Part shown: piece after piece, positions 18,340 through 27,700 of the stretch | How positions within the stretch are numbered: the first letter of the stretch is position 1 | How the letters are laid out: every line of letters starts with the position of its first letter | DNA from: Sulfurovum lithotrophicum | GTDB lineage: Bacteria; Campylobacterota; Campylobacteria; Campylobacterales; Sulfurovaceae | Direction of reading: 5' to 3' | Assembly (NCBI RefSeq): GCF_000987835.1 | Contig: NZ_CP011308.1 | Span: 372,001 to 436,000 of the forward strand | Length of the DNA stretch: 64,000 bases | The notes under the pieces: generated by a model | What the model was told of the DNA's origin: nothing | The model's input: only the letters and a program-made list of their open reading frames with translations | Databases searched by the model: none | Translations under genes and position numbers: made by a program

Positions 18340-18753
18340 ATGGAACAGACATTATCGATCATTAAACCGGATGCAGTAGCAAAGAACGTTGTGGGGCAGA
18401 TCCTTGCAAGATTTGAAGCAGCCGGACTCAGAATCGCCGCGACAAAGAAGACAAGACTCTCAAGAGTGGATGCTGAAGCATTTTATGCGATTCACGCTGA
18501 GAGACCTTTTTTCAAGGACCTTGTAGATTTTATGATCTCCGGTCCTGTTGTCGTCACGGTTCTTGAAGGTGAAAATGCTATGGCAAAGAACAGAGAACTG
18601 ATGGGTGCAACAAACCCTGCTGAAGCAGAACCGGGTACGATCAGAGCAGATTTTGCAGATAGTATCGATGCCAATGCGGTTCATGGAAGCGACTCTTTGG
18701 AAAATGCCAAGGTCGAGATCAGCTTTTTCTTTGCACAAAGAGAAATCCACTAA
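18340..18753 (+). CDS. ndk: Nucleoside diphosphate kinase
   Basis: Ndk transfers the gamma phosphate from ATP to other NDPs through a phosphohistidine. The 137-residue protein starts [16 protein letters not shown] and has the active-site histidine at about residue 115 in [12 protein letters not shown]. Length is standard. It heads a tight run with the DUF177 gene (8-base gap), rpmF, plsX and fabH. Confidence 0.96.
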   Translation: MEQTLSIIKPDAVAKNVVGQILARFEAAGLRIAATKKTRLSRVDAEAFYAIHAERPFFKDLVDFMISGPVVVTVLEGENAMAKNRELMGATNPAEAEPGTIRADFADSIDANAVHGSDSLENAKVEISFFFAQREIH

Positions 18754-18761
18754 GTTAAAAT

Positions 18762-19136
18762 TTGAAAATAGTTTTTGATAGGATCGGTTCCACAGCCAAA
18801 CCTTTTGAACTTGAGGTTCATAGTGTCTCCATGGTAGGAACCCTACAAAAAAGCGGTTATCATCGAGTACTTCTGGATGCGAAAGTATCTGGAGAGCTGG
18901 AACTTGATTGCGATAGATGCGGGGTGGTATACACCTCTCCATCAGAGTATGCACTCAAGCTGACACTGAGTGATATGGTTTCAGAAGATAAAGATGATTT
19001 AGATATAATTGAGTTTTTAGATGGCGTAATAGATCTTACGTACATTCTCGAAAGCGAAATTAATGCACTCAGAGGAAATTATCACTATTGCAGCCAATGC
19101 AATAACAGTGATGAAGACTTTGAAATAGAATACTAA
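18762..19136 (+). CDS. DUF177 (YceD-like) protein, likely 23S rRNA/ribosome-associated
   Basis: The 124-residue acidic protein is a short member of the YceD/DUF177 family, nearly always found just before rpmF. YceD is thought to help 23S rRNA accumulation. Two cysteine pairs, DCDRC near residue 50 and CSQC near the C-terminus, would form a zinc site. The likely start is TTG at 18762, without a strong ribosome-binding site, so translation may depend on coupling to ndk. Confidence 0.82.
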   Translation: MKIVFDRIGSTAKPFELEVHSVSMVGTLQKSGYHRVLLDAKVSGELELDCDRCGVVYTSPSEYALKLTLSDMVSEDKDDLDIIEFLDGVIDLTYILESEINALRGNYHYCSQCNNSDEDFEIEY

Positions 19137-19158
19137 AAATTTACACAAAGGATATACC

Positions 19159-19320
19159 ATGGCAGTACCTAAGAGACGAGTGAGTCATACTAGAGCAGCG
19201 AAAAGAAGAACACACTACAAGTTGACACTTCCAATGCCTGTAAAAGATGCAGACGGAACATGGAGAATGCCTCACCATATGAACATGACAACCGGTGAGT
19301 ACAAAACGACCAAAGCATAA
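19159..19320 (+). CDS. rpmF: 50S ribosomal protein L32
   Basis: A 53-residue frame begins [17 protein letters not shown], the unmistakable L32 start, and ends [10 protein letters not shown]. It is very basic, as expected for a small ribosomal protein. This version lacks the zinc-binding cysteine pairs of C+ L32 proteins, so it would be zinc-independent. AAAGGA precedes the ATG. plsX begins five bases after its stop, the usual rpmF-plsX-fabH order. Confidence 0.95.
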   Translation: MAVPKRRVSHTRAAKRRTHYKLTLPMPVKDADGTWRMPHHMNMTTGEYKTTKA

Positions 19321-19325
19321 TCGCA

Positions 19326-20315
19326 ATGATTAGAATTGCCATTGATGCAATGGGTGGGGATTTCGGTCCCGAACCTATTATTGAAGGTGTTGTTCAAGCA
19401 CTCGAAGAGAAAAAATTCATGCCTATTCTTGTAGGCGACAAAGAAGAGATTCTTTCACTCCTCCCCCAGTATTATATAGACAAGGTTGAGATTATAGAGG
19501 CCGGCGATGTGATCGATATGAGCGATCAGGCGACCAATGCACTTAAACGCAAAGATTCCTCTATTTATAAAGCGGTGGAACTGGTGCGTGACAAAGAAGC
19601 CGATGCTGTGCTTTCTGCAGGGCACAGCGGTGCGACCATGACATTGGCGACACTGCGTATCGGACGTCTGCCGCACATTTCCAAACCGGCTTTGGCTACC
19701 TTGATGCCAAGTTTGGGCAAGAACAAAACGCTTGTACTTGACGTGGGGGCGGTAACGGACTGTACACCTCAGAACCTCTATGAGTTCGGTGCGATGGGTG
19801 AAGCCTATGTAGAGAAGATACTCAAGCTGAAAAATCCGCGTGTAGGATTACTTTCAAACGGTTCGGAAGACAGTAAGGGGAATGCTCTTACCAAAGAGGC
19901 GTTCATTCTTCTCAAGAATCTTCGCGGATTTGTCGGGAATGTTGAGGGGAAGGATATCTTCAACGGCAAGGTAGATGTAGTCGTCTGTGATGGTTTCACC
20001 GGTAATATCATGCTCAAGGCAAGTGAAGGTGTCGTCACGACTGTGTTTGAACTAATGAAACAGTATATTCGAAAGTCCCTGCCCGCCAAGATCGGTGCGC
20101 TGATGATGCGTAAAAAGGTCTTTGCCAACATGAAAAGGCAGGTGGATAAAGACGAATATGGCGGTGCCCCGCTGCTTGGTGTCGACGGCTGTGCCATTGT
20201 GTCACATGGTGCCTCCAACGCCAAGGCGATCAAAAATGCCATTTTCCAGGCAATTCTCTTTGTACAGTCAGGTGTGAATACACAGATCGAAGAGCTTCTC
20301 AGCGAGGAAAAGTAA
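19326..20315 (+). CDS. plsX: Phosphate acyltransferase PlsX
   Basis: PlsX converts acyl-ACP to acyl phosphate, the donor for PlsY in phospholipid synthesis. The 329-residue protein has [17 protein letters not shown] at the N-terminus, [40 protein letters not shown] and [15 protein letters not shown]. Length is normal. It shares the operon with rpmF and is followed by fabH after a 127-base gap that includes a hairpin (20332-20349) and a possible -10. Confidence 0.95.
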   Translation: MIRIAIDAMGGDFGPEPIIEGVVQALEEKKFMPILVGDKEEILSLLPQYYIDKVEIIEAGDVIDMSDQATNALKRKDSSIYKAVELVRDKEADAVLSAGHSGATMTLATLRIGRLPHISKPALATLMPSLGKNKTLVLDVGAVTDCTPQNLYEFGAMGEAYVEKILKLKNPRVGLLSNGSEDSKGNALTKEAFILLKNLRGFVGNVEGKDIFNGKVDVVVCDGFTGNIMLKASEGVVTTVFELMKQYIRKSLPAKIGALMMRKKVFANMKRQVDKDEYGGAPLLGVDGCAIVSHGASNAKAIKNAIFQAILFVQSGVNTQIEELLSEEK

Positions 20316-20442
20316 TTTTTGTTATTATGCTCCTGCTCCAAAGAGCGGGAATGTAACGGCTTTTATTCCTACAAACCCATTTTTTTAGAATCCTCCTTAG
20401 AATATTATGGTAAAATATGACACTTATGTGTTAAGGATAACT

Positions 20443-21459
20443 ATGTCTCAAACAAAACAGATCTATGCTTCTTTCCGCTCCATTGGAGCCTATGTCCCCT
20501 CAAAGATCCTAAGCAATGCAGACCTCGAAAAGATGGTTGATACCACCGATGAGTGGATCGTCAAACGTACGGGTATCAAAGAGAGGCATATTGCAGCCGA
20601 TGATGAATATACCAGTGATATGGCTGCCAAAGCAGCAGAACTTGCAATAGAGCGTGCGGGAATAGCCAAAGAGGAAATCGATCTGGTACTCTGTGCCACC
20701 GTGACACCGGATTATTTCAATATGCCATCAACAGCCTGTATTATCTCCGATAAACTGGGAATCAGAAACGTACAGGCCTTTGATATCTCTGCGGCATGCA
20801 GCGGTTTTGTCTATCTTCTCTCCATAGCAAAAGCCTTTATTGAATCAGGGATGAAAAAGAATGTGCTGATCATCGGCGCTGAAAAGTTCTCTTCGATAGT
20901 GGACTATACGGATAGAAGTACCTGTATACTTTTTGGTGACGGTGCAGGTGCAGCTGTCATTTCGGCTAGTGAGAAACAAGGGGAGAGCATTATTGACATT
21001 CATGCGAGCGCAGATGGATCTTATGCTGATTTTCTTGTTACACCGGCACCGGGAGCTATTCATCCCGCAAGCCAGGAAGTGATCGACAAGGGGTTGAATT
21101 TTGTACAGATGAAGGGAAATGAGACCTTTAAGCTGGCAGTGAAGACCCTTACGAAAGATGTCAAAGAGATACTTGAAAAGAATGGTTTTGTATCAGATGA
21201 TATTCCGCACTTTATTCCCCACCAGGCTAATTACCGTATTATCAAGGCAGTGGGTGATGCATTGAAGATGAGTGAGGAGCAGGTGGTCCTTACGGTCGGA
21301 AAGTATGGGAATACTTCCGCAGCGTCTATTCCCATGGCGATCAATAATATCTGGGAGTCAGGCAGACTGAAAAAAGGTGATCTGATGTTACTCGATACGT
21401 TTGGCGGTGGGCTCACCTGGGCAAGTGCATTGTTGCCGTTTGCCGGAAAAAGCAAATAA
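20443..21459 (+). CDS. fabH: Beta-ketoacyl-ACP synthase III
   Basis: FabH starts fatty acid synthesis by condensing acetyl-CoA with malonyl-ACP. The thiolase-fold protein has its catalytic cysteine at residue 119 ([10 protein letters not shown]), the histidine in PHQANYRII and the asparagine in [13 protein letters not shown] start it at ATG 20443 after AAGGATAACT, giving 338 residues. An in-frame ATG at 20407 overlaps the likely -10 TAAAAT and is rejected. Confidence 0.94.
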   Translation: MSQTKQIYASFRSIGAYVPSKILSNADLEKMVDTTDEWIVKRTGIKERHIAADDEYTSDMAAKAAELAIERAGIAKEEIDLVLCATVTPDYFNMPSTACIISDKLGIRNVQAFDISAACSGFVYLLSIAKAFIESGMKKNVLIIGAEKFSSIVDYTDRSTCILFGDGAGAAVISASEKQGESIIDIHASADGSYADFLVTPAPGAIHPASQEVIDKGLNFVQMKGNETFKLAVKTLTKDVKEILEKNGFVSDDIPHFIPHQANYRIIKAVGDALKMSEEQVVLTVGKYGNTSAASIPMAINNIWESGRLKKGDLMLLDTFGGGLTWASALLPFAGKSK

Positions 21460-21488
21460 AAATTTAAACCAGATTTCAAAGGTTTTAA

Positions 21489-22304
21489 GTGAAGGTAGGA
21501 TTCATAGGAGACATTGTCGGCAAACCCGGACGCCTCATGATCAAACGACACTTGAAACGTCTGCAGCAAGAACACTTCATCGACTTCACTATTGCCAACT
21601 ATGAGAATGCCTCGCACGGTTTCGGGCTGACACAGAAGAACTGTGAGGAACTGTTGGGGTACGGTATCGATATGATGACCGGAGGGAACCACAGTTTCGA
21701 TAAAAAAGAGATCTTTAACCTTTTTGAGGACTATCCGCTGATTCGTCCTGCGAATTATCCCAAAGAAACACCTGGAGAAGGGCTGTTTAGAACGACATTG
21801 CTGGGCAATGAGATCGCTGTGATCAATTTGATGGGACACTATACCATGCCGATGGTGGATAATCCCTTTACGATGATCAGAAGTATCGTTGCAAAACTGA
21901 AGGAAGATGGGATCAGGCATATCATCATCGATATGCATGCCGAAGCATCGAGTGAAAAACAGGCACTGCTGCATATGCTTAAAGAGGATGTCTCTGCTAT
22001 TTTGGGGACCCATACCCATGTGGCAACAGACGACTTGCATATTGCGGAAGGCTGCTGTTATGTCACGGATGTGGGGCTGACGGGATGCAGGGATGGGGTA
22101 ATAGGCATGGATAGTGAAGTGCCGGTAAAACGCTTTTTAACCGGATTGGGCGGCCACTTTGATGTACCTGACAAGTGTAAAGCTATTTTTCAGATGGTCG
22201 TTTTTGAGTTGGGTGAGAATGGCCGGTGTATTGATGCGGAGAAGATTAAGATTTATGATGATTATCCAAAAATCGTAATAAAGGCTTGGAACGAAGATCT
22301 GTAA
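21489..22304 (+). CDS. YmdB-like metallophosphoesterase (TIGR00282 family)
   Basis: The 271-residue protein belongs to the family of Bacillus YmdB, whose members hydrolyse 2',3'-cyclic nucleotides and influence RNA turnover. Metal-ligand motifs are GDIVGKPGR at the N-terminus, ANYENASHGFGLT, GGNHSFDKKE, DMHAEASSEKQAL and GTHTHVATDD. The start is GTG 21489 with AAAGG upstream. It is followed convergently by dnaX, with about 50 bases between the stops. The physiological substrate in this group is not known. Confidence 0.88.
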   Translation: MKVGFIGDIVGKPGRLMIKRHLKRLQQEHFIDFTIANYENASHGFGLTQKNCEELLGYGIDMMTGGNHSFDKKEIFNLFEDYPLIRPANYPKETPGEGLFRTTLLGNEIAVINLMGHYTMPMVDNPFTMIRSIVAKLKEDGIRHIIIDMHAEASSEKQALLHMLKEDVSAILGTHTHVATDDLHIAEGCCYVTDVGLTGCRDGVIGMDSEVPVKRFLTGLGGHFDVPDKCKAIFQMVVFELGENGRCIDAEKIKIYDDYPKIVIKAWNEDL

Positions 22305-22354
22305 GGTGCGTAATGCCGTAGAAAATACCTTGGGTGCACGCACTGTTATGGGCT

Positions 22355-24349
22355 CTACACATTCTTCTTGATCCTGACCTTTTTGGGATTCAAAAGTTCC
22401 ATTGCTGCTTTGACCATAGGCTCTTCGAGAAGTGTCGAGGGATCTTTTTCTTGGGCTGCTTCCGTTTCTCCTGCTTCCGGAGCAATACAGGAGCTTTTCA
22501 TCTCAACATCTTCGATCATAGATCCTGTATCAGCATCATTATGAACCGGCTTGGCCGGTTGAGTATTGAGCGTTGAGTGTTGAACGTTTAGAGAAGAAAT
22601 TTCTTCTGAATCAGCTCCTTCGTTGTTACCTGCTACCTGTTCACTACTCGTTGTTATCGTTTTTTTTTTGGCTATATTGACTATTTTTGTTTCATATCCG
22701 AAGAGCTCTTTGACGAACATATTGATGAGACCCCAATTGTTGACCAGCATCTTTTTTTCGTTACCTTCTGCGGTGGAGTTCCATGTCAGCCTGTTCTCGC
22801 TGAAACTTTCAAATTCGATATTTCTTTCAAAACAGCTTCCAAGATCGTAGTTTCGGTCATAGATCTTTGCAATAAGCTGTTTGAACTTCTCTTTGCTGCT
22901 ATTGTCTACCGGTTGCTGAGACTGCCTCGCAGGCTCTTTTGCTGACTCTGTCTTTTCAGGACTTGCTATGTTCTCTTCTGTTACAGAAGTTTGAACCTGC
23001 TCCTCTGCTTGGGTCTGTTGTGTTTCCTGTATGTTGAGAGGGGCGGCTGTCGTCTCTACGGATTGTTCAGTGACTTTAGTTGTCTCTTCTTTGTTCTCTG
23101 TTTCCTGTGCTCTGCTTTGGCTTGTTTGCTCGTTGACCGTTTCTTTTGCCTCACTGGGAGCCGGGGGTTCAACGCTCACCTTGGGAAGAGTTGCAACGAT
23201 CTCCTCTTCTGTAATGGTAATGACTTCGGAGGGAGTAGAGAGGTCTGGAACAGGTGTGGAGACCATGATCTCGCTTACCTCAACGCCTTTGAGTTCTTTC
23301 TCCAGGCCGCGTATCATAGTGTCGATATCTTTAATCTCAAGGGCTTCCATCATCTTAAAGAGTGCCAGAGAGAGGACAAACTCTCCGTCACTTCCCAGGG
23401 CCAGAAGGCTTTTTGACTCTGCAATGACACGGAAAAAACGTTCAATGATCATAGGATTAAGCTGGCCGCTTCCCGTCAGCAAAAGCTCCTTGAGATACAG
23501 GGTCAGTTCATCGAGGATCATCTCCGCTTCGTAGTCCGAGGCCAGTTTGATGAATTCGAGTATCTTTGTTATGTCTTTTTTTACGATATCGCCAAGCAGT
23601 TCCTCCAGCAGGCTGGGTTCGATGATCCCAAGCATACCGGTGACCGTACCGACATCTACGAAGTTCTTGGAGTAGACGATGGCTTGGTCTAAGAGGGTGA
23701 GTGAATCTCTCAGACTCCCCGCACCCGAACGGGCAATGATCTCAAGCGCTTCTTTTTCGTACTCAATCTTTTCAAGGTTCATGATATGCTCAAGGTGACT
23801 GAGTACAAGATTTTGGGGGATCTTCTTGAACCTGAAGTGTTGTGTCCTGGAGAGGATGGTCGCAGGTAGTTTCAGCGGATCGGTCGTTGCCAGAATGAAT
23901 TTGACAAAATCGGGCGGCTCTTCCAGGGTCTTAAGTAAAGCGTTAAAGGCCTGGTTGGTCAGCATATGGACTTCATCGATAATGAAGATTTTGTAGCGTG
24001 CAGAGCTGGGTTTGTATTTGGTATGCTCGATGAGGTCTTTGATATCGTCGATACCTCTGTTGGAGGCAGCATCCATTTCTATGATGTCCATATGGCGGTT
24101 CTCCGCAGCCATGATACAGTGGGTACAGGTACCGCACGGGTGAGAGGTGGTTCCCTCTTCACAGAGCAGCGCTTTGGCAAAAATACGGGCAGTGGAGGTC
24201 TTGCCGCTTCCCCTGAGACCGGAGAAGAGATAGGCATGAGAGAGTCTGTTGCCATCAAGTGCAAGCGAGAGCGTCTGGGAGACGGAATCCTGTCCGATGA
24301 GGTCATCAAAGGTGGCAGGACGATATTTTCTTGCTAAGGCTAATGACAA
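22355..24349 (-). CDS. dnaX: DNA polymerase III subunit gamma/tau
   Basis: The 664-residue clamp-loader ATPase has Walker A GLRGSGKTSTARI, the zinc module CEEGTTSHPCGTCTHC, Walker B IIDEVHML and sensor ILSRTQHFRF in its first 220 residues, then the collar domain III. From about residue 375 comes a long Glu/Thr/Gln-rich linker and a diverged tau-like C-terminal domain. Two stretches of tandem 7-base repeats (22558-22592 and 22625-22645) are read through in frame in the linker (for example NVQHSTLNTQ), suggesting lineage-specific insertion. No obvious internal frameshift site for gamma was found. Confidence 0.93.
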   Translation of the reverse strand: MSLALARKYRPATFDDLIGQDSVSQTLSLALDGNRLSHAYLFSGLRGSGKTSTARIFAKALLCEEGTTSHPCGTCTHCIMAAENRHMDIIEMDAASNRGIDDIKDLIEHTKYKPSSARYKIFIIDEVHMLTNQAFNALLKTLEEPPDFVKFILATTDPLKLPATILSRTQHFRFKKIPQNLVLSHLEHIMNLEKIEYEKEALEIIARSGAGSLRDSLTLLDQAIVYSKNFVDVGTVTGMLGIIEPSLLEELLGDIVKKDITKILEFIKLASDYEAEMILDELTLYLKELLLTGSGQLNPMIIERFFRVIAESKSLLALGSDGEFVLSLALFKMMEALEIKDIDTMIRGLEKELKGVEVSEIMVSTPVPDLSTPSEVITITEEEIVATLPKVSVEPPAPSEAKETVNEQTSQSRAQETENKEETTKVTEQSVETTAAPLNIQETQQTQAEEQVQTSVTEENIASPEKTESAKEPARQSQQPVDNSSKEKFKQLIAKIYDRNYDLGSCFERNIEFESFSENRLTWNSTAEGNEKKMLVNNWGLINMFVKELFGYETKIVNIAKKKTITTSSEQVAGNNEGADSEEISSLNVQHSTLNTQPAKPVHNDADTGSMIEDVEMKSSCIAPEAGETEAAQEKDPSTLLEEPMVKAAMELLNPKKVRIKKNV
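22558..22592. repeat. Heptanucleotide tandem repeat inside dnaX
   Basis: Five consecutive 7-mers read GTTGAGT, ATTGAGC, GTTGAGT, GTTGAAC, GTTTAGA. They lie in the linker-coding part of dnaX and are translated in frame on the minus strand. The reverse complement matches the TAAACG...AACACTCAACGCT tract at 1281-1310. Confidence 0.65.
22625..22645. repeat. Second heptanucleotide repeat inside dnaX
   Basis: GTTACCT, GCTACCT, GTTCACT run in 7-base register. On the coding strand this is AGTGAAC-AGGTAGC-AGGTAAC, the same core (GGTAGCA) found between lptE and folC and before the DUF4381-like gene. Confidence 0.55.
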
Positions 24350-24402
24350 AAGAGCTCCTCATTTTTAGTAATATATTGTAGTCTATTTTTACTTTTGATT
24401 GG

Positions 24403-24408
24403 TATAAT
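24403..24408 (+). promoter_or_regulatory. -10 box upstream of the 36-residue ORF
   Basis: TATAAT in TTGGTATAATC points rightwards, about 29 bases before the small ORF at 24437. The dnaX start lies on the other strand 54 bases away. Confidence 0.45.
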
Positions 24409-24436
24409 CAAAGAAATAAAGATTAGAGGCAGTACT

Positions 24437-24547
24437 ATGAAAGCTGGTGCAGTAGGGATAAAAAAAACAATGCCCTGCAAGGTCAGGGTTGAGTGGTTCA
24501 AATACGGATTTGAATCCGATAATGTGATACTTTTCAATAGAATATGA
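24437..24547 (+). CDS. Possible 36-residue small protein
   Basis: An ATG at 24437 follows AGAGGCAGTACT and a TATAAT box. The frame encodes MKAGAVGIKKTMPCKVRVEW and 16 more residues, ending at TGA 24545-24547. It is basic with one cysteine and no signal. A correctly placed promoter, ribosome-binding site and start support it, but short frames arise by chance and no family is recognised. The riboswitch promoter begins immediately after it. Confidence 0.35.
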   Translation: MKAGAVGIKKTMPCKVRVEWFKYGFESDNVILFNRI

Positions 24548-24553
24548 AAAAAA

Positions 24554-24582
24554 TTGCATAATTTTTAAAAATATGATATAAT
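24554..24582 (+). promoter_or_regulatory. Promoter of riboswitch 1 and the DUF1800-DUF1501 operon
   Basis: TTGCAT (24554-24559), exactly 17 bases, then TATAAT (24577-24582). This is the best -35/-10 pair in the window. Transcription would start near 24589, about ten bases before the riboswitch P1 strand. Confidence 0.7.
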
Positions 24583-24597
24583 GAGCTCGTAATAAAA

Positions 24598-24677
24598 ATA
24601 TTGTTGTGCCAAACCTATCGTGAGGTAGGGACGGAAAGCCACGAGTCTGAGGATTCAGATAGTCGGGTTGCCAATAC
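24598..24677 (+). promoter_or_regulatory. GEMM-I (cyclic di-GMP-I type) riboswitch 1
   Basis: The aptamer core is complete. P1 strands are TATTG (24599-24603) and CAATA (24672-24676), followed by GCCAAACC. A stem CCTATC/GGTAGG carries a GTGA (GNRA) tetraloop. Next come GGGACGGAAAGCC, a second stem with TCTGA/TCAGA, and the closing GTCGGGTTGCC. This matches the GEMM-I family known to bind c-di-GMP, or 3',3'-cGAMP in some members. It lies in the 5' leader of the DUF1800 gene. The base corresponding to Vc2 G20 appears to be C (24609). See findings for the expression platform. Confidence 0.88.
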
Positions 24678-24768
24678 TCTCTTTCATACTGTTGTGAATT
24701 TAGATAGTATTCTATCCATCCTGATTGTCTTAAACCTTGTACTTAAAAAATACAAGAAGGACATTAAA

Positions 24769-27700
24769 ATGAACTACATAAATACACAGCTGGAATTTCT
24801 TTATTCCATTCGAAGATTATTCAGTTTAGTACCTTCCCCCGAGTTATATATTGATCAAAGCATAAGGCTTAAATGGAATTATCCCATATTTTTCAGATCA
24901 CTCTTTTTCTATATGATTCTAACTTCGATTGTTTTTGCGACAGCTCCGACTATAGAAGGGGAATCTGTTCAAAGTGTTATACCCGGAGAAATGTACCAAT
25001 TTCAGCCAACAGCGAATGATGTAGACGGTGATTCGTTGATTTTTCGTATCAGAAATATGCCATCATGGGCAACATTCGACAAGAATACGGGTATCTTGCG
25101 CGGGACACCGACAGTATCAGATGTCGGCTATTATAGTCATATCAATATCGGAGCATTTGACGGGGAAACAGTAACATGGTTATATCCGGAGAAAACGGAT
25201 GGTTATACCCTTCTGGTAAATACGCCGCCAACGATCAGCGGTACTCCCGAAAAAGATAAAATATTGCCTGGGGAGACTTTTAGTTTTAAACCTGTTGCAA
25301 GTGATGAGGACGGAAGTCCTTTACGCTTTAAAATATACAATCAACCGGCATGGACGGTATTTAACAGTGAAACAGGAGAACTCACGGGTACCCCCACAAC
25401 AGACGACAGGAGACGATATACATTCAATATTGGTGTAACAGACGGTCTTGAAACACGATGGTTAAACGGCAGTAAAACGGATGGTTTTTATATCAAGGTA
25501 CTTAATACTGCTCCTGTCATCAGCGGAACGCCAGCGGCAGAAGTCCTGGTTAACGACAATTATGTTTTCCAGCCGGATGCGAACGATGCAGATGGTGATG
25601 CGATCACTTTTACCATAAAGCACAAACCGGTATGGGCCACATTCGATACCGAGACGGGAAGGCTGAGCGGTACACCGTCGAAAGCCTTCGCCAACCAGAC
25701 CTTTGAAGACATTATTATCATTGCCAAAGACGGCAAAGGAGGGAAAGCACCGCTTCCGGCTTTCAGTATTACGGTAGTGAACAATCCTCCTGTCATCAGC
25801 GGAACGCCAGCGGCAGAAGTCCTGGTTAACGACAATTATGTTTTCCAGCCGGATGCGAACGATGCAGATGGTGACACGATCACTTTTACCATAAAGCACA
25901 AACCGGTATGGGCCACATTCGATACCGAGACGGGAAGGCTGAGCGGTACACCGTCGAAAGCCTTCGCCAACCAGACCTTTGAAGACATTATTATCATTGC
26001 CAAAGACGGCAAAGGAGGGAAAGCACCGCTTCCGGCTTTCAGTATTACGGTAGTGAACAATCCTCCTGTCATCAGCGGAACGCCGCCGGCAGAAGTCCTG
26101 GTTAACGACAATTATGTTTTCCAGCCGGATGCGAACGATGCAGATGGTGACACGATCACTTTTACCATAAAGCACAAACCGGTATGGGCCACATTCGATA
26201 CTGAGACGGGAAGGCTGAGCGGTACACCGTCGGAAGCTTTTGCCGATCAGACCTTTGAAGACATTATTATCATTGCCAAAGACGGCAAAGGAGGGAAAGC
26301 ACCGCTTCCGGCTTTCAGTATTACCGTACGGAATGCAGCTTATTATGATCCTGCCATTCTTGTGGGTGAGCCTGCAACGATCGCCAGGGCAGGTGAAGAG
26401 TACAGTTTTGCTCCATTTGTAGATTATTCAGGTCCCGGTTCACTTACATTTAGTATTGTCAATAAACCGACATGGGCAATTTTTGATACGAAAACTGGCA
26501 AACTCAGTGGTATACCAGGATCGAATGATATCGGTAAAACCGCAGATATTGTTATCAGTGCTTCAGCCGAGAACGATACTACTTCAAGTATGAAATCTTT
26601 TGATATCAATGTTGTCGAAACTTCCGCATCCAGGAAAGATGCATTCAAACTTCTGATACAATCAACCTTTGGGCCTACGGAACAGAGTATGGAAGAGGTA
26701 ATGCAAATGGGTATCGAAGGTTGGGTAGATGCACAGCTTAATGCCCCTTCTGCATATGACAGCAATACGGATACACATCTGACATATTTGGAACGTCATA
26801 TTGAACTTGCAAAAATGGCTAACTCCATATGGGATCAGCCTATAGAGGATTATATTGACGGTACTGCCAAATTTACCCGAACCAGTCTAGGTATCTATCG
26901 AAGTGTCTGGTTTGAAAATGCGCTGAATGCTTCGGACCAGCTCAGACAGCGTGTTGCGTTTGCTTTGAGCGAGATACTGGTTATATCTGATGGAGAGCCT
27001 GCCTTTGAAAAAAATGCAGAAGCACTTTCATACTATTACGATCTTTTGGTAAAACATGCCTTCGGTAACTACAGAGATCTGCTTATTGACATTTCCCACT
27101 CACCCGCTATGAGTATCTACTTGACATATAACGGCAGTAAAAAGCATGATGACGTAAAGAAAAACCAACCTGATGAGAACTATGCCAGAGAACTTATGCA
27201 GCTGTTCAGTCTTGGTCTCTACAAACTTGAGCTGAATGGAGAAGTAAAAACAGACGGGAACGGTAAACCGATCCCGACGTATATACAGCAGGATGTGCAA
27301 GAACTTTCCAAAGTGTTTACCGGTTGGGACCTGTACGATTATGAGGGAGGTGCATATGGGCATATCTCATTACGCAACAGTGACTTTATTCATCCTATAG
27401 AATATACAGCTGATTTTCATGATGGGGGGACAAAGTATATTTTAGGAACGACGATTGGCGCAGGACAGACAGGTGACGAAGATATTGCCTCTGCTATAGA
27501 TATATTGATGGGGAATGAAAATATTGCTCCATTTGTAAGCAAACAACTGATCGTACGCCTTGTTACCTCTAATCCCAGTGATGCCTATGTCAGCCGTGTA
27601 GCAGCGGTATTTAACGATAATGGTAAAGGAGTCAAAGGTGATTTGAAAGCGGTTGTCAGAGCGATCTTGTTGGATGAAGAGGCCCGGAGTGAATATTCGG

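Noticed and set aside
20332-20349. CCTGCTC-CAAA-GAGCGGG hairpin after plsX as a terminator
   Set aside because: The stem is real, but no U-run follows and the operon normally continues into fabH; evidence is too weak to list as a terminator.
22305-22343. GGTGCGT...ACGCAC inverted pair between ymdB and dnaX as a repeat-family copy
   Set aside because: Only six paired bases with a 26-base loop; probably a decayed relic, not supportable as a feature.
24601-24768. Extending the DUF1800 gene upstream to TTG 24601
   Set aside because: It would translate the riboswitch aptamer. ATG 24769 has AGAAGGA at proper spacing.
25513-26340. Regular direct repeats considered as a CRISPR array
   Set aside because: Units are 276 bases, in frame and encode Ig-like modules; no spacer/repeat pattern and no cas genes. 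The same applies to 41772-42977.
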